Assembly (NCBI RefSeq): GCF_024435355.1 | Contig: NZ_JAMJWG010000028.1 | Span: forward strand, 1 to 64,000 | Direction: 5' to 3' | Origin: Streptomyces odontomachi | GTDB lineage: Bacteria > Actinomycetota > Actinomycetes > Streptomycetales > Streptomycetaceae | Length of the DNA stretch: 64,000 nt | Shown: in pieces, positions 1 to 8,117 of the stretch | Position numbering within the stretch: position 1 is the stretch's first letter | Layout of the letters: the number at the start of each line of letters is the position of its first letter | The notes under the pieces: model-generated | Told to the model about the DNA's origin: nothing | Databases searched by the model: none | Seen by the model: the letters and a program-made list of their open reading frames with translations, nothing else | Program-made: the position numbers and the translations under genes

Positions 1-67
1 CGCGCCCGGCCCAGACCAGCCCGACGGCCGCTGCCGGCAACACCACGAGCAATAACGCGATCAGCAT
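1..67 (-). CDS. Partial membrane or exported protein, N-terminus only
   Basis: Only the first 22 codons lie in the window; the gene runs off the left edge. The start is ATG with a GGAAGGG ribosome binding site about 9 nt upstream. The visible residues (MLIALLLVVLPAAAVGLVWA) form one hydrophobic stretch, so this is a membrane segment or signal peptide. Codon 5 is TTA (positions 53-55), a codon rare in Streptomyces that requires the bldA tRNA. No family can be named. Confidence 0.45.
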   Translation of the reverse strand, partial: MLIALLLVVLPAAAVGLVWAGR

Positions 68-235
68 GGGCGTGGGTTGCCCTTCCACTCTCGTCGCCGC
101 GCTGACACGGCGACGACGGTCGCACCCCAACGGTCGTACCGGTCGAGTCAACCATCAATCCGGCGACGAGTAACGGGGTTGCAGCCTCCCTTGCGTGGCG
201 CGACGCGGCGCCGACGGGTGGACGCCGTGCACCGT

Positions 236-251
236 GATCGCCACGGCGATC
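236..251. terminator. Short hairpin after the amino-acid ABC operon
   Basis: GATCGCC-AC-GGCGATC is a perfect 7-bp inverted repeat just beyond the stop codon of the ABC ATPase gene. The loop is very short and there is no T tract, so this is a weak terminator call. Confidence 0.3.
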
Positions 252-254
252 CGC

Positions 255-1097
255 CTACAACCGCCCCGCCTCCGTCACCCGCCGCAGGAACTGTCGGGTG
301 CGTTCCTGCCGTGGTGCGCCGAAGACCTGTTCGGGTGTGCCGCGTTCGAGGACGACGCCGTCGTGGAGGAAGCAGACCTGGTCGGCGACCGTGCGGGCGA
401 AGGTCATCTCGTGGGTGGCCAGCACCATCGTCATGCCGTCGGCCTTCAGGTCGCGGACGACCGTCAGCACCTCGCCGACCAGCTCCGGGTCGAGGGCCGC
501 GGTGATCTCGTCGAGCAGCAGCAGCCGGGGGCGCAGGGCCAGGGCGCGGACGATGGCGGCGCGCTGTTGCTGGCCGCCGCTGAGGCGGTCGGGGTACTCG
601 GAGGCCTTGTCGGCGAGACCGAGGCGGGCGAGCAGCGTGTGGGCACGCTCCTCGGCCTCGTCGCGGGGCAGGCGGAGCACCCGGCGCGGGGCGAGGGTGA
701 TGTTCTCCAGGACGGTCATGTGCGGGAACAGGTTGTAGGCCTGGAAGACGACGCCGATCCTGCGGCGCACCGCGTCCGCGTCGGTGCGCAGGTCGGTGAT
801 CTCGACGCCGTCCAGGTGGATCGCACCGTCGTCGATCTCTTCCAGCAGGTTCGCACAGCGCAGCAGTGTCGACTTGCCGGAGCCGGAGGCGCCGATCAGG
901 GCGGTGACGGTGTGCGCGGGCACGTCGAGGGAGACCTCGCGCAGCACGACGTGACGGCGCCCGAAGCTCTTGCGCACCGACTCGAAGCGCAGCACGGGGC
1001 CTTCGGCGGGTGGCTGAGGGGACTTCTCCAGGGAGAGGGAGGGGGCGGCCTGAGGGGAGCCTTCCGTGGGTTGTCCCCGGCCCGCGGCGTCGGTCAT
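255..1097 (-). CDS. Polar amino acid ABC transporter ATP-binding protein (GlnQ/HisP type)
   Basis: This 280-residue ATPase powers uptake of a polar amino acid together with the next two genes. After a Pro/Ser-rich lead of about 33 residues comes a complete ABC domain: Walker A GASGSGKST (69-77), signature LSGGQ (172-176), Walker B LLLLDE (192-197) and the switch His in ATHEMTF (229). The HEM-type switch is typical of the polar amino-acid family. The ATG start overlaps the permease stop by 4 nt (ATGA), so the three genes are probably translationally coupled, in the order binding protein, permease, ATPase. The substrate cannot be read from sequence; glutamate, glutamine and cystine are all possible. 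Confidence 0.93.
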   Translation of the reverse strand: MTDAAGRGQPTEGSPQAAPSLSLEKSPQPPAEGPVLRFESVRKSFGRRHVVLREVSLDVPAHTVTALIGASGSGKSTLLRCANLLEEIDDGAIHLDGVEITDLRTDADAVRRRIGVVFQAYNLFPHMTVLENITLAPRRVLRLPRDEAEERAHTLLARLGLADKASEYPDRLSGGQQQRAAIVRALALRPRLLLLDEITAALDPELVGEVLTVVRDLKADGMTMVLATHEMTFARTVADQVCFLHDGVVLERGTPEQVFGAPRQERTRQFLRRVTEAGRL

Positions 1098-2017
1098 ACG
1101 GTTCCTCCCTGGGCGCTGCGGCGGTCGAGACGGGCGGTGATCCAGTCGGTGAGGCGGGTCATCGGGATCGTCAGCGCGACGAAGACCAGGCCGGCGACGA
1201 CGTACGGCGTGTAGTTGAAGTCCCGGCCCGTGATGATCTGCGCCGCGTACACCGCGTCGACGGCGCCGGCGATGGAGACCAGACCGGTGTCCTTCTGGAG
1301 CGACACCAGGTCGTTCAGCAGCGGCGGCACGACACGGCGTACCGCCTGCGGCAGCACCACGTGGCGCAGGGTCTGCGCGCCGGACAGGCCGAGCGAGCGG
1401 GCCGCCGCCCGCTGCGAGGGGTGCACGGACTCGATGCCGGCCCGGAAGACCTCGGCGACGTACGCGGTGTAGTTCAGCACCAGCGCGGTGCCGCCGAGCA
1501 CCACCGGATCGGTGGTGACCCCCTGGAGACGGAGCGCGGGGACGCCGAAGACGATCAGCAGCAGGCAGATGATCAGCGGGAGTCCGCGGAAGAAGTCCGT
1601 GTACGCGATGGCCAGCGCACGCAGCGGGAAGAAGACCGGGCCGCGCAGGGTGCGCACGACGGCCAGCAGCATGCCGAGCACGAGCACGCAACTGCCGCAG
1701 ACCGCGAGCAGTTCCAGGTTGAGGAGCAGGCCCCGCAGGACGTCGGGCAGGGCGATCCGGGCGTAGTGCGCGTTGAAGAAGGTCTCGCGGGTGCGCGGCC
1801 AGCCGGGGGAGCGGGTGATGAGCAGGTAGAGCGCCGTGGCCGTCACCACGGTGGAGAGCGCGGCGACGGCGGCGGACCGGCGGGCCCGGGCGCGCCGGTG
1901 CCGCTCGCGGGCGAGCCGTCGGGGTGAGGGGGTGTAGGCGTCGGCGGCGTCCGGGCCGGCCTTGGCGGGGGTGCCGGCTCCTGCTTCGGCGTCGGGGGAC
2001 GAGGCGTCCGGTGTCAC
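1094..2017 (-). CDS. Polar amino acid ABC transporter permease (HisM/GlnP type)
   Basis: This is a 307-residue inner membrane permease. A charged, Pro-rich cytoplasmic lead of about 55 residues is followed by several membrane segments and the cytoplasmic coupling loop (FRAGIESVHPSQRAAARSLG), which carries the E-(x)-A-A-G pattern that docks the ATPase. The GTG start overlaps the binding-protein stop (GTGA), and the stop overlaps the ATPase start. The N-terminal extension is longer than in enteric homologues but common in actinomycetes. One permease with one ATPase implies a homodimeric channel. Confidence 0.92.
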   Translation of the reverse strand: MTPDASSPDAEAGAGTPAKAGPDAADAYTPSPRRLARERHRRARARRSAAVAALSTVVTATALYLLITRSPGWPRTRETFFNAHYARIALPDVLRGLLLNLELLAVCGSCVLVLGMLLAVVRTLRGPVFFPLRALAIAYTDFFRGLPLIICLLLIVFGVPALRLQGVTTDPVVLGGTALVLNYTAYVAEVFRAGIESVHPSQRAAARSLGLSGAQTLRHVVLPQAVRRVVPPLLNDLVSLQKDTGLVSIAGAVDAVYAAQIITGRDFNYTPYVVAGLVFVALTIPMTRLTDWITARLDRRSAQGGTV

Positions 2018-2931
2018 GTCAGCTCCGGTGCCGAGACGGCGTCGGAGAGCCACTTCTTCTCCAGACCGGCGAGCGTCCCGTCCTGCCGCAGTGCGTCGAC
2101 GGCCTTGCTGACGCAGGTCGTCAGCGCGCTGTTCCGGTCGAGGACGAGGCCGAACTGCTCGGCCCGTCCCGAGTCGTCCGGGAGCTGACCGACGATCCGG
2201 GCGTCGGTCACCTCGGCCGAGGTGACGTAGAAGGCGGTGGGCAGGTCGAGCACGACGCCGTCCACCTGGCCGTTGCTCAGGGCCTCCTTGACGAAGTCGC
2301 TCTTCTGGTAGACGGCCGCCTTCGGACCGGGCTTGATGACGTCGTTCACGGTGTCGAGGCTGGTGGTGCCGACCTGGGCGCCCAGCTTGGCGCCCTTGAG
2401 GTCCGCGAGGCTCTTGGCGTGCGCGTACCGGGACTTCTTCAGCGTCACGACGGCCTGGCGCACGGTGTAGTAGCCCGAGGAGAAGTCGACGGCCCGGCGG
2501 CGCTCGTCGCTGATCGAGACCTGGTTGATGTCGAAGTCGAACTTCTTCTCGCCGGGGGCGAAGGAGTTGTTGAACGGGACGGTCTGCCACACGACCTGGT
2601 TCTCGGCGAAGCCGAGGCGGTCCGCGACGGCGTAGGCGACGGCGGACTCGAAGCCCTTGCCGTTGGACGGGTCGTCGTCCTGGAACCAGGGTGCGTAGGC
2701 GGGCTTGTCGGTGCCGACGGTCAGCTTGCCGCGGGTCTGCGTGGCGAGCGAGCCCTTGGCACAGGAGGCGGCGGACGCCCCGGACTTCGACCCCGCCCCG
2801 GCACCGTGCGTGGTGTCGGGTTCGGGCGCGCAGGCGGCGGCGGTGACGAGGAGGGCGGCCAGCAGCGCGGAGAGCAACGGCGCGTGCGGCGGGGTACGGA
2901 GCGACTGGGGCGTCCGGACGGCGTTCGACAT
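2014..2931 (-). CDS. Amino acid ABC transporter substrate-binding lipoprotein
   Basis: This 305-residue solute-binding protein (family 3, SBP_bac_3) is the first gene of the ABC operon. A signal peptide ends in the lipobox LVTAAAC (lipidated Cys about residue 34), followed by a Ser/Ala/Gly linker and the bilobal domain. Family features include the lobe opening GKLTVGTDKPAYAPW and the ligand-contact stretch FDFDINQVSIS...RRRAVDFS. It binds the amino acid outside the membrane and delivers it to the permease. The ATG start is upstream of the signal peptide as expected. The ligand is not predictable from sequence alone. Confidence 0.92.
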   Translation of the reverse strand: MSNAVRTPQSLRTPPHAPLLSALLAALLVTAAACAPEPDTTHGAGAGSKSGASAASCAKGSLATQTRGKLTVGTDKPAYAPWFQDDDPSNGKGFESAVAYAVADRLGFAENQVVWQTVPFNNSFAPGEKKFDFDINQVSISDERRRAVDFSSGYYTVRQAVVTLKKSRYAHAKSLADLKGAKLGAQVGTTSLDTVNDVIKPGPKAAVYQKSDFVKEALSNGQVDGVVLDLPTAFYVTSAEVTDARIVGQLPDDSGRAEQFGLVLDRNSALTTCVSKAVDALRQDGTLAGLEKKWLSDAVSAPELT

Positions 2932-3047
2932 GGCGGGAGCGTGCCAGCAGCCGGGCCCGGCTGTCGAGACGATTCCGGTGTGCGCGGGCGGTCCGGTAGG
3001 CGTGTGGACGGCGATCGGTCACCGTCCGTACGCCGAACGCGCCGTTC

Positions 3048-3230
3048 CTACGCCGACCGAGCGGTTCCCACCGCCCTGAGCCCCATGCCCAGCATCCCCG
3101 CCAGCAGGACCAGCGTCCCGGCCAGCGTCGCCGTCAGGCCGAAGGCGTCGGCGCACCGGCCGACCACCACCGGGCCGATCAGCAGGCTGCTGTAGGTGAG
3201 GGTGCTGACCCTGGCCAACGCCGCCGGCAC
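3048..3230 (-). pseudogene. C-terminal fragment of an MFS transporter
   Basis: About 60 codons read as the last two helices of a YbjJ-like MFS permease (ARVSTLTYSSLLIGPVVVG, then an Ala/Leu-rich helix ending GLRAVG) and finish at a genuine TAG stop. There is no matching N-terminal part upstream on this strand; instead other parts of an MFS protein lie on the plus strand at 3346-3495 and 3673-3908. I read this as a remnant of a gene broken up by inversion and deletion. Confidence 0.6.
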
Positions 3231-3345
3231 TCCGACCCTCGCCGTGAAAGCGGGTCGGCAACGGGCTGTGAAGCAGAAAGCTCAACCCGTGAGGGAAGAA
3301 TCTCCTTGCGCCAGCTGGGAGAGAGGTCAAGAACCGGTGTCATGC

Positions 3346-3495
3346 GGCGTGGCGTGGAGCATCGGGCCGGCGATCGGCGCGCTGCTGGATGGTGGCGCGC
3401 GCTGAAGGCCGGTCTGTCGATCGCTCAGCAGTATCTGCTGGTGGTGGTCGCCATGGTGGCGCTCGGCGCGATGGCCGGGCGCCACCTGCCGACCG
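3346..3495 (+). pseudogene. Middle fragment of an MFS transporter, frameshifted
   Basis: Two short stretches in different frames resemble the central helices of the same kind of MFS protein: AWSIGPAIGALLDGG, then after a frame change AGLSIAQQYLLVVVAMVALG followed by AGRHLPTGPTP. No start codon or open frame supports expression. It lies between the inverted C-terminal piece and the N-terminal piece, in the wrong order for one gene. Confidence 0.45.
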
Positions 3496-3672
3496 GACCG
3501 ACGCCACTGAAGCCATCGGCCACGCCGAGGGGACCGACCACTCCGGCCCTGACGCACCGTTGCCGCGAAGGGCCGGAAACTGGCCGACCATCGGTCCTAC
3601 ACAGGCTCCACAGACCTGACTTCCCGCCAGCCCGGCGGTAGACCCGGCCGACTTGGTTGTCGCCGACCAGGC

Positions 3673-3908
3673 ACTGCCGCCTGATCACCGGGCTGGTCTT
3701 CGCAAGCTACTTCGTACGGATCCCGTCGCTGAAGATCGAGCTGGGGCTGTCCGACGGCCGGCTCGGCATCCTCCTCATGCTGCCCCTCCTGTCGGGCCTG
3801 CTGGCGATGCAGCTGACCGGTCGGCTGGTGGCGCGGCTGGGCAGCGCCTCGATCGTGCGCACCACCATGGTCGCCCCGCCCCTGTCCCTGATCGGTCTCA
3901 CGCTGGTC
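3673..3908 (+). pseudogene. N-terminal fragment of an MFS transporter
   Basis: About 78 codons match the first helices of a YbjJ-like MFS permease: TGLVFASYFVRIPSLKIELG, LSDGRLGILLM, then LTGRLVARLGSASIVRTT and a third helix. MFS similarity stops near 3908, while the reading frame runs on to 4091 in unrelated sequence. With the fragments at 3048-3230 (opposite strand) and 3346-3495 this marks a shuffled, dead transporter gene. The remainder of 3231-4278 holds no other gene I can support. Confidence 0.5.
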
Positions 3909-4112
3909 GACGGCGCGGAGGAAACGGACTCCCCCGGAGCAGGGCAGAGCGGGAATTCACCCCCGGAGGGAGAGGCCGTTTCGACGGCACCGGAGCCGCC
4001 CATGGGACGCGGCTCGGGCGGGTGGGTCGGCCGGGCGGGACAGGTGGCACGCCATCGTCGAGCGCCGTCATCGCGGGGTCGTCCTCTCTGAGAGGCACTG
4101 CCGGCGCAGAAG

Positions 4113-4163
4113 ATTGCCATATGAATTGCCAAGGATGCAAAGAGTTATGGCAATATTTGGCAA
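4113..4163. promoter_or_regulatory. Nested TTGCC/GGCAA inverted repeats in an AT-rich island
   Basis: ATTGCCATA (4113-4121) and TATGGCAAT (4146-4154) are perfect 9-bp inverted repeats; inside the same block TTGCCAA (4126-4132) pairs with TTGGCAA (4157-4163). Four half-sites in 51 bp of unusually AT-rich sequence look like an operator or a recombination site. It lies downstream of the aldo/keto reductase stop and next to the MFS remnants, so the gene it serves is unclear. Confidence 0.35.
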
Positions 4164-4278
4164 GGTGCTGACGGCGCTCAGGGAGGGGGTGCCGTGTCGC
4201 CGGGCAGCCGGCGGAGCCGCGGCGCCCGGGTCGCGCCGCGGACGGCCCGAGCGTGCGTCGGGCCGTCCGCGTGCGGTG

Positions 4279-5274
4279 TCACCAGCGGTGGTGCACCTGG
4301 GCGCGGATCCGGCTGTCGTACAGCTCGGCGATCTTGGTCAGGGTGGCGTCGGAGAGCGCGGGCAGCTGCGCGGCGGCGGCGTTGCCCCGCACCTGCTCGG
4401 TGTTGCGGGCGCCGGGGATGACGGTGGTGACGCCGGGCTGCTGGACGATCCAGCGCAGCGCGGTCTGCGCCGACGTGGCTCCCTCGGGCGCCAGCGCCGC
4501 GAACTCCTGGGCCGCGGCCACCCCGGTGGCGTAGTCCACGCCGGAGAACGTCTCGCCCACGTCGAAGGCTTCGCCTTGGCGGTTGTACGTGCGGTGGTCG
4601 TCGGCCGCGAAGACGGTGTCGTTCCGGTACCGCCCGGACAGCAGCCCCGAGGCGAGCGGCACCCGGGCGATGATGCCCACCCCGGCCTCCCGCGCGGCGG
4701 GCAGGACGCGCTCCAGGGGCTTGCGGCGGAACGGGTTGAGGATGATCTGGACGCTGGCCACGTTCGGCCGGGCGATCGCCGCGAGCGCCTCGTCGCACGT
4801 CTCCACGCTCACGCCGTAGGCGGCGATGCGCTTCTCGTCGACCAGGGTGTCCAGCGCGTCGTACACCGCGTCCGAGGAGAACACGGGGGTGGGTGGGCAG
4901 TGCAGCTGGACCAGGTCGAGGGTGTCGACGCCGAGGTTCTCGCGCGAGCGGTCGTTCCAGGCGCGGAAGTTGTCCAACGTGAACGCGGCGGGTTCGTGCG
5001 GGTCGGCGCGGCGGCCCATCTTGGTCGCGACGAGCATGCCCTTGCCGCGGTCCGGGCCGAGCTCCCGCAGGAACCGGCCGATGAGCCGCTCGCTGCGGCC
5101 GTCGCCGTAGACGTCCGCGGTGTCGAAGAAGGTCACCCCCGAGGCCACGGCGGCATCGAGCAGCGCCAGCGCCGCGTCCTCGTCCACCGCTCCCCAGTCG
5201 GCACCCAGCTGCCAGGTGCCCAGTCCGACGACGGACAACTGCCGGCCCGTCCTGCCGATCGTTCGCTGCTCCAC
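4279..5274 (-). CDS. Aldo/keto reductase
   Basis: This 331-residue NADPH-dependent oxidoreductase of the AKR superfamily (TIM barrel, cytoplasmic) probably reduces an aldehyde or ketone. The catalytic tetrad is visible: Asp and Tyr in FFDTADVYGDG, Lys in LVATKMGRR and His in LDLVQLHCPP. The C-terminal cofactor-binding pattern VIPGARNTEQVRGN is also present. I chose the GTG at 5274 because AAGGACGG lies 6 nt upstream and the residues that follow (VEQRTIGRTGRQLSVVGLGT) match the usual family N-terminus; an in-frame upstream ATG adds about 33 implausible residues. The substrate is unknown. Confidence 0.9.
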   Translation of the reverse strand: MEQRTIGRTGRQLSVVGLGTWQLGADWGAVDEDAALALLDAAVASGVTFFDTADVYGDGRSERLIGRFLRELGPDRGKGMLVATKMGRRADPHEPAAFTLDNFRAWNDRSRENLGVDTLDLVQLHCPPTPVFSSDAVYDALDTLVDEKRIAAYGVSVETCDEALAAIARPNVASVQIILNPFRRKPLERVLPAAREAGVGIIARVPLASGLLSGRYRNDTVFAADDHRTYNRQGEAFDVGETFSGVDYATGVAAAQEFAALAPEGATSAQTALRWIVQQPGVTTVIPGARNTEQVRGNAAAAQLPALSDATLTKIAELYDSRIRAQVHHRW

Positions 5275-5452
5275 GGGAACCGTCCTTAGGAAGTGGGGAG
5301 GTGTTTCGAGGTGGTGCTGTGGGTCGGTCGTGCTGAGTGGTGCTGTGGTGAGGGGCGTCAAGCATCCTGCCATCCGCGCACGAACGGCTCGTCGGGGGCC
5401 GGGAGGCGGAGGTGGCGGAGGCGGCGGGGAACGTACAGGCTGTACAGGTCGC

Positions 5453-5549
5453 GCGGGCGGTCAGCCGTGTCGACGGTGCGCCGGGCGAACGGTCCGCCGT
5501 GTCGACGGTCAGTCGTGCGGACGGTCAGCCGTGCGGGCGGTCAGCCGTG
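5453..5549. repeat. Short direct repeats GCGGRCGGTCAGCCGT
   Basis: Copies begin at 5453, 5517 and 5533 (the last two are head to tail), and CCGTGTCGACGGT occurs twice between them. The block covers the 3' end of the phosphoribosyltransferase gene and the intergenic space before the reductase. A perfect GTACAG-G-CTGTAC palindrome sits just beside it at 5433-5445. Confidence 0.5.
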
Positions 5550-6194
5550 CCGTGCCGTCGGGCCTGGCGCGGTCCGTTCCAGGCAGGCCACGACCTCGTC
5601 GTCATCGGTCTGGGTGAAGTCGGCGTAGAACTGCCCGATCGCGAAGAAGTCCAGCGGAGTCTCCAGGCAGACCAGCTCGTCGGCCTCGCCGCCGAGCCGC
5701 TCGGCCCAGTCCTGCGGAGCCACGGGCACCGCCAGCACGGTGCGCCCCGCCCCGCGGGCCCGAACGATCCGGCAGGCCGCACGCGCCGTCGAACCCGTCG
5801 CCACCCCGTCGTCGATCACCACCACGGTGCGGCCGGCCAGCGGGGTCGGCGGGGCCTCGCCCCGGTAGCGGCGCGCCCGGCGCTCCAGCACCGCGCGTTC
5901 GCTCTCCTCGACCTCGGCCAGTTCCTGGGGCGTGACGCGCGCTTGACGCAACACGTCGTCGTTGATCACCCGCACCCCGTCCTCGCCGAGCGCCCCCATC
6001 CCCAGCTCCGGCTGGAACGGTGTCCCCAGCTTGCGCACCAGGCACACGTCCAGCGGTGCACCGAGCGCATCGGCGACCTGCCGGGCGACCGGCACCCCGC
6101 CCCTGGGCAGCCCCAGCACCACGACGTCCTCGCCGCCGAGGTGCCGCAGCCTGGTGGCCAGCCGGCGTCCCGCTTCGACACGATCCACGAACAC
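5541..6194 (-). CDS. Phosphoribosyltransferase domain protein
   Basis: This cytoplasmic type I phosphoribosyltransferase-fold protein has 217 residues. The PRPP loop is clear (VVVIDDGVATGSTA, about residues 124-137), and the N-terminal half carries LGLPRGGVPVARQVADALG, typical of the stand-alone PRTase group often found near stress or alpha/beta-hydrolase genes. Substrate and physiological role are unknown for this group. I prefer the GTG at 6194 because a GGGAGAGGAG ribosome binding site precedes it at correct spacing; an in-frame start at 6269 would add 25 low-complexity residues. Confidence 0.8.
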   Translation of the reverse strand: MFVDRVEAGRRLATRLRHLGGEDVVVLGLPRGGVPVARQVADALGAPLDVCLVRKLGTPFQPELGMGALGEDGVRVINDDVLRQARVTPQELAEVEESERAVLERRARRYRGEAPPTPLAGRTVVVIDDGVATGSTARAACRIVRARGAGRTVLAVPVAPQDWAERLGGEADELVCLETPLDFFAIGQFYADFTQTDDDEVVACLERTAPGPTARHG

Positions 6195-6585
6195 GATGCG
6201 CTCCTCTCCCTGCGACGGAGCGTGGGCCGCTCTCCCGGACGATCGCCCGCCACCCCGCCGACCGATCACGCCGGCCGCGGGCGCTCGGCAGCCACGTCAG
6301 TTCCGCACGCTCCCCTTCCACTGTGACTCCGGTCCGCGGACACGGCACATCCCGTCTTCCGCCCGGCCTCCCGCCGGTGTCCGTGAGCAGAGTGCGGCCG
6401 AGCGGACACGCACGGGTGGGCAAAGGCCACGGGGACCATGCAGGGTGTCAAGGAATTGACAGCTTTCGGTGCCGGTGAGGAAGGACGCCGGCATGATCAA
6501 TTGTCAGCGGTCGTGGCACGAGGTTTGCCGGGCCGACTGAGGGGCGGATACGGTTCAGACCTCGCTGTCCTGCCTCTTTGTCTCT

Positions 6586-6649
6586 TTGGTCAGCAATCCT
6601 GGTCAGCTTCGTGCTCGATGTCCTGGCCGGTGTCAGCGATCTTGGTCAG
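6586..6649. promoter_or_regulatory. Composite direct repeats (TGGTCAG pairs) upstream of the XRE-TPR gene
   Basis: TTGGTCAG (6586) and CTGGTCAG (6599) are 13 bp apart. The same pair recurs as GGTGTCAG (6629) and TTGGTCAG (6642), again 13 bp apart and 43 bp further on. This is a duplicated two-half-site element, and related AATTGACAG/AATTGTCAG motifs lie near 6460-6510. The 520-bp gap 6195-6714 holds nothing else I recognise. Autoregulation by the downstream regulator is an inference. Confidence 0.45.
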
Positions 6650-6714
6650 TATGCAGGGGCAGGAATTGCCTGACTGGTAGGTAACCGGATACATCACCGC
6701 ACAGTGGGTTCATC

Positions 6715-7953
6715 ATGATGGAGCAGCCGGACTTCGGACGTCGTCTCAGGGAGCTGAGGAGGGAACGCGGGCTCTCCCAGGCCGCCCTCGCCGGTGAGGA
6801 GATCTCCACCGGATATCTGTCGCGGCTGGAATCGGGTGCCCGCCAGCCCACCGACCGGGTGGTCACCTATCTCGCCGGCCGGCTCGGCGCCGACCGCACC
6901 GTCTTCGACGCGCCGTCCAGCGGCGGATCGCTCACCCGGGCGTTGTCGATCGTCACGTCGTCGGAGGGCGAAGCGGCGATCGAGAGCCTCGTCACCGCGC
7001 TGGCCGCATCCGCCGACGAGAAACCGCTGCCGCGCTGGCAGGCCCTGTGGCTCGTCGCCCGGCACTGGCGTGGCCGCGGTGAGCGTGCGAAGGAGCAGCC
7101 CTGCCTGGAAGAGCTGGTGCAGATCGCCGACGAGCTGGAACTGCCCGAGTTGCAGTGCCGATCCCGCGCCCAGCTCGCCCGCTGCCTGCGGACGGCCGGT
7201 GAGGCGTCGCGCGCGATCGACATCGCCACCGGTGCCTACCGGTTGGCCAAGGACGCCGGGCTGGCCGCCGCCGACACCGGACGGGCCCTGCTGACGCTGG
7301 TCTCGGCGGAAACCGAGGCGGGCCGGCTGCCGGACGCCAGCAGCCGTGTCGACGAGCTCGTCGCCCTCGTTTCGAACGACGACGCGCACGGCGCCCTGCG
7401 GACCGAGGCCCTCTGGTCGGCTGCCACGGTCCGCTCCCGCCAGGGCGACCACCCGGCCGCCCGGGACTTCCTCGAACGGGCCATGCAGGGCCTGCACATC
7501 GAGACCGACCTGACCCTCTGGGTCCGGCTGCGACTGGCCGCGACCTCGCTCTACCTCCAGGCAGAGCCACCCCTGCTGGACCGCGGACGGGCCTGCCTCG
7601 CGCAGGCGGAACAGGCCGTGGCGCTGGTCGGCACCCCGGTCCTGCGGCAGGAGATGCTGCTGTTGCGCGGCTGCCTCGCCCTCCTGGAAGGCCGCACCGG
7701 CGACGCCCGGACGGCACACACCGAACTCACCCGGGAAGAAGTCCTGCTGGACCACCGCGACCAGATCCGGATGTCCGCGCTCGACAGCCAACTGCTGATC
7801 CTGGAAGGCCACCGCGACCAGGGCCTGAACCAGCTGAAGAAACTCGGCGAGCAGGCCCGCCAGGCCGCCAACATCGACCTCGCCGCCTACGTCTGGCGCG
7901 TCCTGGCCCAGGCCCTGGAAGCGGTCCTGCCGGCGGCGAGCGACCCCGCCTGA
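6715..7953 (+). CDS. XRE-family regulator with TPR-like C-terminal domain
   Basis: This 412-residue protein has an N-terminal helix-turn-helix (residues about 8-62: FGRRLRELRRERGLSQAAL, then ISTGYLSRLESGARQPTDRV) followed by some 300 residues of Ala/Leu-rich helical repeats resembling TPRs. The architecture resembles peptide-responsive or stress-responsive XRE-TPR regulators in actinomycetes. The two ATG codons at 6715 and 6718 are both possible starts. Duplicated TGGTCAG repeats upstream suggest autoregulation. Its targets may include the convergent FAD/TPR gene, but nothing in the sequence proves that. Confidence 0.85.
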   Translation: MMEQPDFGRRLRELRRERGLSQAALAGEEISTGYLSRLESGARQPTDRVVTYLAGRLGADRTVFDAPSSGGSLTRALSIVTSSEGEAAIESLVTALAASADEKPLPRWQALWLVARHWRGRGERAKEQPCLEELVQIADELELPELQCRSRAQLARCLRTAGEASRAIDIATGAYRLAKDAGLAAADTGRALLTLVSAETEAGRLPDASSRVDELVALVSNDDAHGALRTEALWSAATVRSRQGDHPAARDFLERAMQGLHIETDLTLWVRLRLAATSLYLQAEPPLLDRGRACLAQAEQAVALVGTPVLRQEMLLLRGCLALLEGRTGDARTAHTELTREEVLLDHRDQIRMSALDSQLLILEGHRDQGLNQLKKLGEQARQAANIDLAAYVWRVLAQALEAVLPAASDPA

Positions 7954-8024
7954 CGCCCGCGTCCGAGAGCTGGGGATCGGGGCCTGGGGGCTTCGGGCCC
8001 GGGTGGTTTCCCGGTGGACGGCAC

Positions 8025-8054
8025 GGCGCGCCGGACCCCCCGTCCCGGCGCGCC
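8025..8054. terminator. Hairpin between convergent genes
   Basis: GGCGCGCCGG and CCGGCGCGCC form a 10-bp perfect stem with a 10-nt loop between the XRE-TPR gene and the convergent FAD/TPR gene. This is the expected place for a bidirectional terminator. Confidence 0.6.
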
Positions 8055-8117
8055 ACCCCCGGCCCAGCCCCGTACCCGTTCCGAAAAGCGCCGGGGCGCG
8101 GGAGGCGGTCCGGCCCG

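Noticed and set aside
3019..3330. Arg/Gly-rich 103-codon open frame over the MFS C-terminal remnant
   Set aside because: Different frame from the recognisable MFS helices and low-complexity composition.
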